A stretch of 64,000 nucleotides of DNA from Rhyacichthys aspro. Taxonomy: Eukaryota > Chordata > Actinopteri > Gobiiformes > Rhyacichthyidae. The position numbers and the translations under genes are program-made. The stretch is from positions 14,600,303 to 14,664,302 of the forward strand of contig CM072170.1 of assembly GCA_036850595.1 (NCBI GenBank). Direction: 5' to 3'. How positions within the stretch are numbered: position 1 is the stretch's first letter; each line of letters opens with the position of its first letter. Shown piece by piece: positions 1 through 11,836 of the stretch. The notes below the pieces were generated by a model. The model did not search any database. It was not told the origin of the DNA and was given only the letters and a program-made list of their open reading frames with translations.

Positions 1-600
1 CTTTTGTCTTGTCGTGGTGATTCAGATTGTTATCCTCGACTGTAATTTGTTCTCCGCAAACTGAGCTTATGGCTTTTGGCATCAGTAAACGAAGACTTGG
101 AGGCCATAGTCTTACAAACTCATTGGTCTCATCTGTTTCACAGCCAGCAGACCAAATGTGTGACCCCTGACCTAAATAGTATGACATGGGTTGGTAAAGT
201 ATGTTTTTGACCCCTTCAGACTGGTTAGATCTACAGTGGACATTCTTATTGCAGTGTGTGAATGGGCTAAAAATGTTTCCTGAGAGGTTTGACCTGAGGA
301 TGCATGTATTCAGATGTATGTGGAGGTGGTCTTAGCAAAGATCCCCCTGAGTCCAAAGGAGCATGACAGAATTGAGGCAGAGGTGAGACGTATAGAACTG
401 TCCCTCAGTGTTTAATAGGAGTCTAATAACTTTGGAGGCACTGAGCAACAACTTAAAGATATACCTAATGCTCACTGGAACCATACTTAAGCCTGTTATA
501 CTCGAATACAGCCAGGAAGATTCATCTTAAAGCTCCAGTACATGATTTTGTATTTGCCCTTCCTCCCTCAGCCCCACCACTCTCCTCCAAGAGCAGCATA
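1..600. other. Unique spacer, no gene seen
   Basis: No frame is open for a useful length and no repeat family was recognised. The composition is mixed, with a pyrimidine-rich patch near 560-600. The stretch could be intergenic or intronic; nothing in it decides which. Confidence 0.5.
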
Positions 601-609
601 GTAACCTTT

Positions 610-905
610 CCTGCTTCTTTTATCTAAAAAAAAAGGTAAAACCAAGACATTTTTCACACCACTGTAGCAATATTGTAAACATTTATACTACCAACATTTA
701 TTCATGTTCAAATTGCTCTATTTTTATCTTTTTAGAGCTGTTACGCTGTAAAATAAGACACATTTTGCAACGGAATAACCCATTTCCTTGGTTTATTTCC
801 TTGATCCTTCGTTGTTGACATCACCGTCGACCAATGGGAGCGCTCCTTTTTACAGGAAGCGAACTGTGATTGGCCAAAATCTGTGGGATGATCATTCTCA
901 TGTAT
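610..905 (+). repeat. Dispersed repeat family A, copy 1
   Basis: This segment aligns by eye with 39165-39545. Shared blocks include ACCTTTCCTGCTT near 604, the run CGACCAATGGGAGC followed by CTCCTTTTT near 828-852, and TGATTGGCCAA near 868-880, all in the same order in both copies. No terminal inverted repeat or coding remnant was found, so the class is unknown. It is probably an old nonautonomous DNA transposon, by analogy with the other short families here. Confidence 0.55.
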
Positions 906-1149
906 TAAAATCATTAAAAAAAAAAAAAAAATTTAAAAATTATTAAGGTGTCATTTTTTAAAAGATGATTCCTGTTACAATAAACCGTCAAAAAATAAAT
1001 AAAAAAATGAGGTGATCATTCTTTAATCAAAATGTGAAAAGTTACATACCGCTGCAATGTTAGTATGTCATTTCAAGCTTTCAGTTTTTATTTTTCATCA
1101 TTTTCTATTGTCATTCAAACTCATCCACTGAAGGTAATATTGTTTATCC

Positions 1150-1830
1150 AGAAATAACCACCCTCGAGTCAGATATGCTCAGACTGACAAACAGATCTAT
1201 CTCCTCGCTCCTCTCATCTGTCTCCCGCAACAGCCAATTAAAACTCCAACTGGATGCAGTGCAAGCAAAATCACATCTTCATCTGGTGCCACTCCATGTG
1301 TTTTAACTGCTCCCCCGTGTATCTCGTGTTAAGATAAAAAATGGCAGCCCACGACGTGCTTTTATCTGCGCTGCTGACATTTGCAGTTACACCTGAAACC
1401 GTTTTTCTGTCTGCTCAGCCTCTCCGTCTTTATCGCTCGCTTATAAGCCCTCTCTCTTCCTGAACTTTTCTCTTTGTCCGGTCGCCGTTATTTACCTTTT
1501 TCCCAGCATGCATGTTGATCCATATCAGCCAAAGGAAGAGGCTGGCTCTATTAATTAGGCGCTGTTAAAAGGGGTCCACAGGGAGACATGGCGCTAACTC
1601 TGCTAAGCCTTCCCAGTGAGTCCTCCCACAGTGTTGGTGATTAATGACGATGGCCGTATCAGGGGGACTCTTATCAGAAGCCCTTGTGATACGCTCCCAC
1701 CTAAACAAAGAACGGGTAAGGAGCTGGATGTTTAACCGACGAAGTGGGAGCGGCGGAAAAAGAGGACGACGAGAGCTGCTGTGAATGCTAATAATGCACT
1801 GGTGTCAATTGATGAGGTGAGCATCAGGGG
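1150..1830. other. Unique GC-balanced island, candidate conserved noncoding element
   Basis: The segment is less AT-rich than its surroundings and lacks low-complexity runs and recognisable repeats. Visible motifs include TTAATTAGG at 1551-1559 (homeodomain type), a GATA-type TTATCAG at 1671-1677 and TGATTAATGA near 1638. All frames are interrupted. Calling it regulatory is inference from composition and motifs. Confidence 0.3.
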
Positions 1831-3270
1831 CCGTTAACCATTACACAGGCTGGAAGTGAGATTTTCATAGATACTTGAGCTGGGAAAAAATAAAAGTTCA
1901 CTTGCTTTAATACAAAATATGTTAAATGGCGAATTGTTAATCAAAAATATAATGATGAGTGTATGTTTTTGTTTTGTTTTGTCATAAATGTGATTACCCA
2001 TTCCAGCACAATGGAACCTTAGTAGTAGCAAGACTAAAATGGACTTGATAGTGTCCCTATTCATTCAAGGTCCCTTTACTGTAGATTGCATACTATAATT
2101 AAGATGTTTATGAGACATTCAGCAGTAAAATGTAAATACAGAAGTTATTAACTATACTGCAAGAATATCAATAGAAATAACCATGTATGTATACAGTTTT
2201 CCTGAAAATCTTTGCCAATCATCCATTGCTCGCATTTTGATTGTTTTCTTATCCATAATTGATTACATTTATACAGCATAATTAGGAATGTACTCTTTTA
2301 TTTCTCTTTCTCTTCTCTGTGTACATGCACACACTAAAACACTTGTCATTCCATTTTGTCCTTTTCTGGAGTTTTTTTGTTTTTTTTTTTGGCAACATCC
2401 TTTTCCAAAACATTTCCAGCACTTTATCTTGACAATCCAGGATGGTCTTTGCTTAGACTTAGACTTGGTGACAAATGACATTCTGCCAGATTTACTAAAG
2501 CATTTTTCACTTGTGTCCTATGAAGAATGTCAGGAGAATTCCCTTTAGACTTTCTCCTGATCTGTGATTTCAGTCTGGAGAATTTTGTTTTTTTGGTCAA
2601 ATATGTCAGGAGAAAGTGAGATGGACATCAGCTCACTGTATCGTTGCCACTCCTGAGTCAAAGGATATTCACTCTGCAATGTTGTCAGTCATTAAGGAAA
2701 GTCAGGCTAGTCTCACACTATTACTTCAGCTGCCGTTTGAGAAGTGGACAATTACAATATTATCATCTGTTCAGCCAGAGCAGTGCCTCACACCAAAATG
2801 TATAGAATTATACACTAAAAAGCCCTTTAAATGTCAGATTTTTTAGTTTTCTTTCCTTTTTAGAACCATCAAGCGATATACAACGTTTTGTAGCATGGTT
2901 ATAGTTGCTGATTGGTCTTTATAAATGCAAAAAGCAAATATTCAGTGTTCAGTAAAAGTGCAATAAAAATGAATGAACCAACATGTCTTTAAATACTTAT
3001 TATTACAAAATTGTATATTAAGTCAAGTGTTCAGTTTACTAAATAGATGTAGCTACTACTGGGGCTTTTGAAAACATGAATCATTTTCCAAACTGGTTTC
3101 TTCATTCAGTGCTTTGTAAGAAAATACAGTGCACTCGAAGAACCTGCACCTGTGTAATGTAATAACCTTAATCTAAAATAATGACATAATGGTTTGACTA
3201 TTAAGGCCATTATACAGTAATACAGCACACATTATAAACATCATCCTCTTTTAGCACACAATGGACCGTA
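1830..3270. other. AT-rich spacer, no gene seen
   Basis: The short open frames here use AT-rich, homopolymer-heavy codons and match nothing I know. A 9-bp perfect inverted repeat, TCAGGAGAA at 2530-2538 with its complement at 2552-2560, could form a hairpin with a 13-nt loop. A further TCAGGAGAA lies near 2607. Confidence 0.5.
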
Positions 3271-3780
3271 ATGGGATGCACTGAATTAACCGTCTTATCA
3301 CCTTATCTTGTGAAAGATCAATAAAACAATCAGTGTGCGTCTAATCAAACTCCAATCTTTCTCACGACTTATCTACTGGTTATGGGATATCTGCAGCTTG
3401 CTTCCAACTTTATCAAACACGTGCTCGGCATATTTTGATATTTTGAAGGCGGAGGGACCTTGAATGTGCTGAATATGGGCCCCATCTGTCCTCAGATGAG
3501 AGCAAAGATTGGATCTCATCATTCTGAAGATCTGCCAGTACAAAGGAGCTATCTCCCCACTGTCCTCCGATCGTATCTCTAATGGGACCGAAATAGAATA
3601 CAGTACGGCGCATACGGCACTTGTCTTATCAAGCTGCGTCGAATGCCTAATGAAGCAGCATGCGGTAAAGACCACTCCACTAAAGAACACGCTCTTAAAA
3701 TGCATCAAAAATAAATACACCAATTGAATAAGGACACCTTCAATGTACATCTCATTAGCCACAATTTATGGAAGATACTT
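3270..3780. other. Unique island, candidate conserved noncoding element
   Basis: Two GATA-type sites (CTTATCA at 3294-3300 and CTTATCT at 3302-3308) and a palindromic E-box CACGTG at 3418-3423 sit in repeat-free sequence. A 129-codon minus-strand frame at 3373-3762 overlaps other open frames and has no recognisable domain, so I do not call it a gene. Confidence 0.3.
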
Positions 3781-3789
3781 TGATTGCAT

Positions 3790-4240
3790 TGCAGACTTAA
3801 AGGGTCTGGTTGGATGTAATTTATTTAATATGGCTTACAGAGAGAAACCAAATCCTCTTCACGTGAAACATCAAACAAAGCTACAAAGGAGAAAGCTCTG
3901 AATACGCTCCCTGGAGTGCAGCGTGTAAACAGTACCTACAGCAACATGGGCTTTTCATGTAGCAGCTGAACGCATATATTGTGTTGTTTACATCTTCTGT
4001 GCACACAGACCTACACGTGAAGAGGTGGATCGTTTGTTTTGGTTGTTTTGTTTTTTTCATTTTTCCTTTTTTTTTCTTTTTTTTCTTTTTGCTGAGGCAC
4101 AAAGTGAGAGATCTAGGCTAGAAATGAATGTGTCACATCAGTCATTTACAGCCATATGTCGCTGCCAGGAAATTGCATGCAATTGTTGCATTGGCCATTA
4201 GTACAATAAGCTCATGAGAATGAGTTAACAGACTTTATTT
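3790..4240. other. Spacer with pyrimidine tract
   Basis: No gene is seen. A T-rich tract with scattered C lies at about 4040-4090 and generates a lysine-rich artefact frame on the minus strand. Confidence 0.5.
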
Positions 4241-4440
4241 TTATTGAATTCAATTTCACTTTATGAATCCCCAAGGATAAATTCAAGTGCTAAGCTTCTA
4301 TGTAAAATTAATAAAAATTAATACGCATTCTGTTCAGCTCATTGATCTCATCTCTCACACATCCACTGGCTTCTCTCTGTTGTTTAAAAGCTGAGTGCAT
4401 GGGATGATCCATGTTGTTTAGTTTAGCATCTGTCTTGTTG
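4240..4440 (-). repeat. L2-type LINE/SINE 3' end, minus orientation, copy 1
   Basis: Read on the minus strand, 4245-4290 ends in a TTGGGGATTCATAAAGT-type tail, the 3' end typical of L2-like LINEs and their SINE partners in fish. The body at 4335-4440 matches 60070-60180: CTCATTGATCTCA against CTCACTGATCTCA, then a shared GATCCATGTTGTTTAGT-like block. The two copies therefore belong to one family. No reverse transcriptase coding is retained. Confidence 0.55.
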
Positions 4441-4477
4441 TGATAGTGGGTCTGTAACCTGGAAACTGTTCTTCTTA

Positions 4478-5060
4478 GCTGAATATAAACTATAACTATG
4501 ATGAGATGTGAGAACTCTCTTGGGAGGTAATATGGTCACAGTCCCACTGCCAGCAGCTCCATATCCTGACAACAGCTCTTCTTTCTCTAATTAGTGTGAA
4601 TCCAGTTCAGTCACAGATGAGTCCAAAATGTTTTTGTTTAACCATGTCTCTGAAAAGACTGTAAAGTACCAGGAAATGGTTTAACCTGCTTTAAACCGTA
4701 GTTTAACTTAAATTTCCATTCCATCAAGATTTAGTTTAAATAATTCCCTTTAAACCAAGACAAAATCAAAATTCTAAAGCACTGTTTAAACTTTGATCAA
4801 GGTGTATCTTTGCATCGACTCTGGAGGAGGTTTGAATTTAAATTCATATGGATGAGTACAGCTATACGGTATGTTTTTATTATAGTTCTATAAGAGCATA
4901 CTTTACTTTGAGAATACTTTGTAGACAGTAGGTCAAATCTTTTCACAGGACTGTTTAAAGGATTGTATCAGGGTCAAACAGGAGACGGAAACGTTCGACG
5001 CAACTTGTGTTTTTTTGTAGGGCTCTATATCCTCTTTGTAAAGCTCATATACTCACAGGT
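4478..5060 (+). repeat. Dispersed repeat family B, longest copy
   Basis: The left part (4480-4590) matches 46925-47040: GAGATGTGAGAACTCTCTTGGG against GACATGTGAGAATTCTCTTGGG, followed by CCACTGCCAGCAGCT. The right part (4690-5045) matches 49995-50390, sharing an AACTCTGGAGGA block, CAAACAGGAGA and TTTGTAGGG in order. This copy links the two partial ones and so shows that they come from one element. No open frame or clear terminal repeat was found. Confidence 0.5.
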
Positions 5061-5399
5061 AACTTTTATTTTACATTATAACTGCAATGAGTGACATAAG
5101 TCAGTGGTTTTCACTTCCTCGATGCTCGATGTAATTCATTTGAAGTTAATTGCCTTGTGATTAAATGGCAATCATCCAGGGAGTAACATGCCTTCTGCGA
5201 CTGTGAGCCGCTATCGGTGAAAGCAAAAGAATAACACTGCTTTTGTTGCCCACACATTGAGACGGTTTCAGGGCCTGTATGTGTCTGTGTTTGTGTCGTC
5301 ACATGTGCTCTTGTGTTCTATGTGATTTCCTCGAATGCATTTGTTGGTGTTTCTCTTTCATGTACTGTGTAAATGTGTTGCTTATTGTGTGTTTCATGC

Positions 5400-5850
5400 T
5401 GATCCTATTTGAAGTGTGACACACCACTGGCTGCCGGCACAATGTCTGCGGGAACACGGTATTCCCAAAGATTTCTCCTACCTCGTTTAGCCTGAAATTT
5501 AACAAACAATCCAGCTTGTCTCCTCTCAACAGTGGCTGATTCTATCCCTCCCTCTTCGCCGTCTTCCCTCCATCGCTGCTCGTTCATCCTCGGAGCTGGT
5601 GAGGTCCACGAGACTCATTAGCTCTCGCCTCTGCGCTTCGTGCCATGTTTCCCCAAAGGCATTACTAGCACTATTAGCCCGGGCCGCCGTCAGATTTCAA
5701 ATCTTCCCAAGCAAAGTGCACCCCTTTCTTTAATTAGCATTTTTCATCATCAATATATTTTTCACGGGCCTCCCAGGACCCAAACTTGGCTGAATTAATT
5801 ATTAACGGATTTGCTGTCTTCTGCTTTCATTTTCTGCAAACTCCTCTTTC
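5400..5850. other. Unique island with TAATTA motifs, candidate conserved noncoding element
   Basis: Repeat-free sequence with relatively many CpG for this window. Homeodomain-type sites are visible: TTTAATTAGC near 5730 and a dense AATTAATTATTAAC at 5793-5806. A Lys/Arg-poor frame on the minus strand (5405-5587) has no known domain. A regulatory role is inferred only. Confidence 0.35.
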
Positions 5851-6290
5851 TTTGAAAACAACCGGCGTCCAGTTTGTGTCAGTCGTGTGGAAATTGGTAG
5901 ATAGTGCTTCTGGAAGGCTTTAATAACTTAATTTGGAGTCAAAATGACTTCTAAATCAAGCTAACTTAGCCCCAAGCCAGTTCTTGGTTATATTTCTCCT
6001 TAAAGTCTGAAAACAGTCCCAAGATTAGTAAACTGTAAATGAAAATCTATGATAAAATGTCACTTCCTGTTATGGATTTGTGATTCATTTCACAGCCATA
6101 TAGTGATACCTGTAGGTCACTGATTCCTGTTTCATATTCAACTTTCAAGACCCATTTTACTTCAAACCAAAGACCAATAATATTAAGAATGAGTTGCTGT
6201 GTAAAGCTATATAAAGCCTTGTATGATTAAACAAAAGTGGTGCGGCATTAAGTGATGAACAGAATGGAAAATATTGAGCTAGAAAGTAAA
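5850..6290. other. Spacer, no gene seen
   Basis: Ordinary AT-rich sequence with no repeat or coding signal recognised. Confidence 0.45.
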
Positions 6291-6292
6291 CA

Positions 6293-6605
6293 CATTGGTC
6301 AGAATTACTGAATTACTGAGCTGCAAGGCAAAGCTTTCAATTTACAGGTCGATCTCTGCACCTACTCTCACTCATGGTCATGAACTTGAAGTTTGGACAC
6401 AAGCAGTCGGGCTCAGGAGTAGAGCCGCTGATGCTACACGTTACAAGGGGTCATCGAGGAGGCATCGGGGTCGACCCAGGACAAGCTGGAGGGTTTTCTC
6501 CAACGGAAACACCTCAGTATTCCCCTGAAAGGACTGGAGGAAGTGTCCGGTCCCCACAACCCAACCTCGGATTAGTGAAGGAAGATGGAAAAACAGAAAT
6601 TTGAA
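6293..6605 (+). mobile_element. RTE-type (Rex3-like) LINE, 3' fragment
   Basis: A degenerate 3' end of a fish RTE-clade LINE. One frame reads ELLSCKAKLSIYRS, then PTLTHGHELE, matching the conserved region downstream of the reverse transcriptase. The end carries an AACCTCGGATTAGTGAAGGAAGATGG block, close to the usual 3' terminus of these elements. Internal sequence between about 6400 and 6460 is missing relative to the copy at 40440-40790. The reverse transcriptase domain is absent (5' truncation), so it cannot be active. The assignment to Rex3 rather than another RTE family is from memory of the motif and less sure than the LINE call. Confidence 0.7.
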
Positions 6606-7490
6606 GTTCATTTGTTCTATTTCTTCCTGTTCCTGTCCTGAGTGGAAAACCGTGTTTGTTCATTTCTAAAATGGCCACTTGTATGAAGGGCCATTTGAAA
6701 GCAATGTGTCAAGAGTGAGCAGCTTTTAAACCCTCCACAACAAACACTGCTGGTGTTTATTATTGTGCATTTATTATAGCCTTACAAACTTTTAGGAAGT
6801 GAAGTAGATAGTGAACGGTTTTTAACATCAGATCCTTAAATGGTTTGTTTGTACGCATTTAACTCGAAGATGTGCAACAATCTCAAGTCAACAGCATCTT
6901 CTGGTGGATCGTCTCATTTTTCAACAACCGGCAGATAACGTCAACCGTGGTGACGGACAGATCCTGTTTCCTGTTTCGATCAGAGCAAAGAAGACCATTC
7001 TAAACCTTTGCTCTGTATTTCCACCTTAGAAACTACACTGTTTGTTCATGTGTCAGAATGTTACTGTTTAGAAATTTGTATATTTATATTTATTAGCATT
7101 TCACACTACGAACAAGTCAGGTTTAATCCTAGCTTTTTGTATCATTTTAATAAAGGCCAAATACTTTATTCCAAGAGCACATGAATGCAGCGTTAGAGGA
7201 GGATGGGAACACAGTGCTTTGATCCTCTCCTGTTCTTGTAAACTCAGACAAAGTAAGAAATCCAGCTGAGAGGGTTTAATGAAATATGAGCAAAGACTAC
7301 ATCAAAATAATAGCTGAGAGTGTCACTACAGACTGAGTGCAACAGTGTGTCCCTTTAGGGCTCCCGTAGCTGCTTGCAGGCTGTAGCAAAAAGGGGTTAG
7401 AGGTGTATTACAATCTGAAAGTTGACCAACAGATGCTGCTGAAAAATACACACTGTACCTTTAAATAATGTCTTCTATTGGTCTTTTATT
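6605..7490. other. Spacer with a short repeat-like end
   Basis: No gene is seen. The segment 7330-7480 ends in AATACACACTGTACCTTTAA, a form typical of the termini of short fish DNA transposons, but no partner terminus was found. Confidence 0.4.
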
Positions 7491-9220
7491 TCCCACTAAA
7501 TTGCTTGACTTATTAAGGGGAAAAAATGTACAAAAAAAATAATGTCCATTTAAACTAATAGTGATTATTCTGTCATTTCATTTGTGGGTAGGATTTAAAA
7601 AAAAAAGGGAAAAAAAGCCCCGGTGATTTAACATCTATGGCCTGAAAGTGCAATATATTCAAAGGTTTATTTATTTATTTTATTCAGAACACAAATGACA
7701 CAAATGTCAGTGTACCTATCTATTTGACCATAGTTTTTTTTTTTTTTTTCTTTCGGGTGTCAACAACAGAGTCTAAAAAATGGAACGCTCTTCGACGGCC
7801 CAAGGCTTCAAGCGGAGAGTAATATCTACTTCCATCAGTCACCAAAGGAAAGTGAGGCCACAGACTTCAAATGGCTGGGGATTGAGTCTGAGCCACTATA
7901 TGTGTCGGGCGGTAAAGTTCTGAAGGACTGAGATAACCTCTATTCTCTTCTCTGGCATGAGCTAACCTCTGTGACGGAGGTGGAGTGGGGAAAACAGGTC
8001 TGCTGTGCCTCGCCATGGTAACCCCTCATCTCCATTACAACTCATATGCAGCCATCTTACATTAAATATTGATATGCATTTGGTTTTTTTTTTGGTTTTT
8101 TGCAATATTATTTTATGATTAAGCCAAGAGGGGCTCACTGTTAAATCTGTGGCTGGATTTATTGAATAACTAGTGGAAATGGTTTGGTCTAACTCCTTGC
8201 TGTGTTTTTTCGAAACCTTGTGACAAATTGCATCTAAATATGATTCGTCTTTCATCTCTTTTGCTCCTGTTCTTCCTGCACATTCAACGTATATCATTTA
8301 ATAATTATTTTGGTTACCATAACAGGATGGGGAGCATCCAGTAAAACGGATCCATCTATTGATCCAACTGTTGTGGAAGCTGCTTGAAATTAGGTCTCAT
8401 AGTTGAAACAGCTGTTTTTCACTCCAGCTCAGTTCTGAACTTTGCTGTGATCAGTCTCATTTCTAAGAAAAAAGGGCCACATCTCAAAAAGTAAAAAAAG
8501 CTGAATCACAGTACATTCCCACACGGGTCTTTGTGTATGTCAACATTTGCACATTGTGGCTACTTGTGTGTGTGTGTGTGTTTAATGATTATTATGTTTT
8601 TTGACACGCACACTTTTGGCGTACCCATACTTTAAGTATAAATCCTACACACTCAGATAAAAGGGTTTTAGCATAATACATCCATGATTATTCCCAACTC
8701 ACATAAAAGGGGTTTAGGCCTTATCAAGATAAACCGAAATAATTTTTGACAGAGTTGACTGAAATCATTCAACAAGTTTAATGTGAAATTCAAATTAAGT
8801 TAAAATTAAATGTGTGTAAAAAATGGCTTGAAGATTCGGAATCCTAGAGTCTTCCTCTTTACTGAATTTTGGTAAAATTTTCATGACTGACAGTATAAAA
8901 ATAAACCCAACAACCTTGACTTCAATTTACTGTTGACATTTTTAGCATCCTACCAATTTGCGTGGTTTTTTTTCCCACGTAGATAACAATGGAAGGAGTT
9001 CTGAATTCATCCTGAACAACCAGTTTATACCAAAAAATATTTCTCATCTCATTTATTCCCCTTTATTAAACTTTTCACATCAAACAGCAAACTTAAACCC
9101 CAGAAACTCTCTTTATTACCAAGTTCACATGCATTTTATATAACGGCACAACTTCTTAACGAAGGAAGCTTCTGCTTGTGCTTTCTAGCCACTTAAGGTT
9201 ACTGTTCCCGAGATCAAGCC
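7490..9220. other. AT-rich spacer, no gene seen
   Basis: Contains homopolymer runs (poly-T about 7733-7750) and a short TG run at about 8566-8581. The 111-codon minus-strand frame at 7962-8297 has no recognisable domain and no splice or promoter context. Confidence 0.45.
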
Positions 9221-9530
9221 CGCTTTGTAGATCTGTCATATTTTCATTCTTTGTGAGCTGTGCATTAATTGGTGTGAGAGTTATGTGCCGTTATTAAACC
9301 AGAAAGGCAGACACAAGAGCAGCGGGTTCGTATGAAGTGGATCAAATGAGAAATGAGAGCAGTTTTATTAAAACACTGATTGGCTAATTGGGATCTTCCT
9401 GCAGCCACTTTGTCGCCGACTCTCAGCGGCAGCGTTAATTGTGTGGATTGTAAATGTGTAGGGACATTTTAATGAGTACTATTAATGAATCAAGTCTGTG
9501 GTGTTACATAACATGAAGAAAGTGCTGGAA
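9220..9530. other. Unique island, candidate conserved noncoding element
   Basis: Repeat-free sequence with two homeodomain-like sites, GCATTAATTGG near 9262 and GCGTTAATTGTG near 9433, plus CTGATTGGCTAATTGGG near 9378. No frame is open. Confidence 0.3.
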
Positions 9531-9785
9531 AAAAAATCCACAGTGGTGCCAAAGACGAGAATAATGGAGGGAAAACCAATGTAAGAAGGGGTCATGAAAC
9601 TGGCAAAGTGGGATTTGAACAAGTCTTTTTTTTTTTTTTTTATCATAATAATGTTGGTGAGAGTCTGCTATAGATCCATGGTTCGTGAAAAGTGTGGTAC
9701 TGAATAGTGACTTACATTAGATAACATACTTATTTAAGATGCTGTGGGCAATGTCTTGTTTGTGAAATTACAATTTCCGAATATA

Positions 9786-10743
9786 CAGTGGTGTGAAAAA
9801 GTATTTGCCCCCTTCCTGTTTTCTTTTTTTTCAATATTTGTCACACTTGACTGTTTCAGATCATCAAACAAATTCAAATACTAGACAAAGACTGAACCTG
9901 CATGGCCCCATGTGAAAAAGTAATTGCCCTCAAAACCTAAAAACTGGTTGTGCTGGCCTCAGCAGCAACAAATGCAATCAAGTGTTTGATATAACACACA
10001 TCACTGTCTTTAACATCACTGTGGAGGAATCTGGGCCAACTCTTCTTGGCAGAAATGTTTTAATTCAGTCACATTGGAGGGTTGTAGAGCATGAACCACT
10101 TTTTTTAAAGGCCACAGCATCTCAATCAGATTCAAGTCCTAACTGTGACTAGGCCACTCCAAAACTTTCATTTTGTTTTTTAATACCATTCAGAGGTGGA
10201 CCTACTGGTGTGTTTTGGATCATTGTCCTGCTGTAGAACCCAAGTGTGCTTCAGCTTGAAGTCATGACCTGGACGTTCTCCTTCAGGATTTTCTGGTAGA
10301 GGGCAGAATTCATGGTTCCATCAATCACAGCAAGTCATCCAGGTCCCACTACCTTCACCATATTTGACTCTTGGTATGATGGTCTTTTTCTGAAATGAGA
10401 ATTTTTGTCTCGTCAGTCCACAGAATCTTCATAGACAGATTGTGTGTGTCAGATTCTCAAAAACAGTGGTTATACAATGAAATGTTAGTTCAGTGATTCA
10501 TTAGAAAGCTAAATCTCAAGCATTTTTCAGTTTATACAGTAAATGTTTGAGTTTGTGAAGAAAAATGCAGACCCTCTTATTTTTTCAAAGCCTCATATTC
10601 CCTTTTTCGTCATTTTCTGTGACTTTGGAATAGAATGTGCAGTGTTCCCAATGCTTTTGCTTGTATGAAAAGCGATTATAAGGATTTTAAGCTTTACTCA
10701 CTTTTTTTTTTTTTTTCAAATTTTATTATTATGAACACAACTG
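9786..10743 (-). mobile_element. Chimeric Tc1/mariner element (two families joined)
   Basis: The left end (after TA at 9784-9785) begins CAGTGGTGTGAAAAAGTAT, a fish Tc1 terminus. Transposase remnants run on the minus strand from about 10430 to 10020. TDETK (first Asp) lies near 10412 and LQQDNDP, with the second catalytic Asp, near 10225. LNLIEMLW, with the Glu, lies near 10122. The frame is broken by a stop and a single-base shift between the second and third motif. From about 10450 the sequence switches to the 3' end of a different Tc1 family, matching 30024-30288 and ending ...AACACAACTG before TA at 10744-10745. The N-terminal DNA-binding half is missing. The join could reflect deletion between adjacent insertions or abortive gap repair. 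Confidence 0.8.
10020..10430 (-). pseudogene. Tc1 transposase catalytic-domain remnant
   Basis: The minus strand retains the DDE/D segments of a Tc1 transposase: TDETK, LQQDNDPKHTSRSTSEW and LEWPSHS followed by DLNLIEMLW. The tail ...QEELAQIPPQ near 10030 also fits the family. An in-frame stop interrupts the last block and a frameshift lies in an A-rich run near 10180. No start or N-terminal helix-turn-helix is present in this copy. It cannot make a working enzyme. Confidence 0.8.
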
Positions 10744-11029
10744 TACCTCTGCCTGGTGTGGAAGACTGGGGCTGTGAAAAATTCTCTCTGTAACAATGCC
10801 GTTTTTGAAGTTGCAGAATGACCTTGTATGAGACGTCCTCTGCTCACCTCCTGTTTAATTTTACAACAGCTGTGTCGAGTCTGTCAGCTCAAAGAGACAA
10901 ATAAGGATGATCAAAAGCTCCGATTTTTTTTTAAAACTTGTACTTTGTTCCATTTCTGGGCTTTAACAAGAACTTTGACCCACAAATAAATTGTACTATT
11001 GTATTAAATGAGCTTTATTAATGAATAAA

Positions 11030-11270
11030 TGAATAAAGTGCTCCCTTCTCTGAGTCTGTTGAGCTTTAATTGGCTGGTGTTATTCTGAGCCAAGCAGCGC
11101 TGCCTCTGTGAAATGTTTGTATAATTAAGGCTCCAATCTGTCAGGGTTCATCGGTGGCGTATGCTCCAATAGATGCAGCCTCTCGTATTAGGCACCACTG
11201 GTGTATCTGAGGCAGGTTATTGTTACAACCCGAGGGTAAACTGTTGGATAGATGCAGCGTTGGACATATG
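11030..11270. other. Unique island, candidate conserved noncoding element
   Basis: Moderately GC-rich repeat-free sequence with GCTTTAATTGGCTGG near 11062 and ATAATTAAGG near 11121. No coding frame. Confidence 0.28.
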
Positions 11271-11836
11271 AAATTACATAAAGACGCCCACGAAGATATT
11301 AAGGCATAACTGGATTATGGTATAAACACAGGATGTAACAGATACCAACTGGATCTGAGGCACGGTAGAGCTCTCCTGTCGACGAAATGAAATAAAAACA
11401 ATTGTAGTCCAGGTGTGAAGACAGATGCAACAGAGGAAAAAAGATGACAGCATTTACCAGATATGTTATGTGTGCATTTTATTTGCTGCGGCATCACAAA
11501 AGCCTTTTTATTATTAGCACAGCAAACTCCAGGTTCAGTATTATTTCAGTGCTTTCATTCAACATGTCCTTTGTATATTTTTATAAAGCTTGTGTGATGT
11601 TTTAAAGTAAAGATTAAAAAAAATGAGCTCATATTCTGCCTGGTACACTGTCTGTTCTCTGACATATTTAGAATGGAAATCAGAGAAGAGCATAACAAAT
11701 TGATTTGTGTTTTTATGCTGTCATCTTTACAGAAATGACTAGATTTAGAAAAACTGTTAAATCATCTCATAGATTTTGTGATAGAATAATATAATGTGTG
11801 AAGACCCTGCTATGTAATAAATGAGAAGGTTCTGTA
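11270..11836. other. Spacer, no gene seen
   Basis: AT-rich sequence without a recognisable repeat or coding signal. Confidence 0.45.

Noticed and set aside
3373..3762. A 129-codon minus-strand frame
   Set aside because: Other frames on both strands are also open here, and the predicted protein has no recognisable feature.
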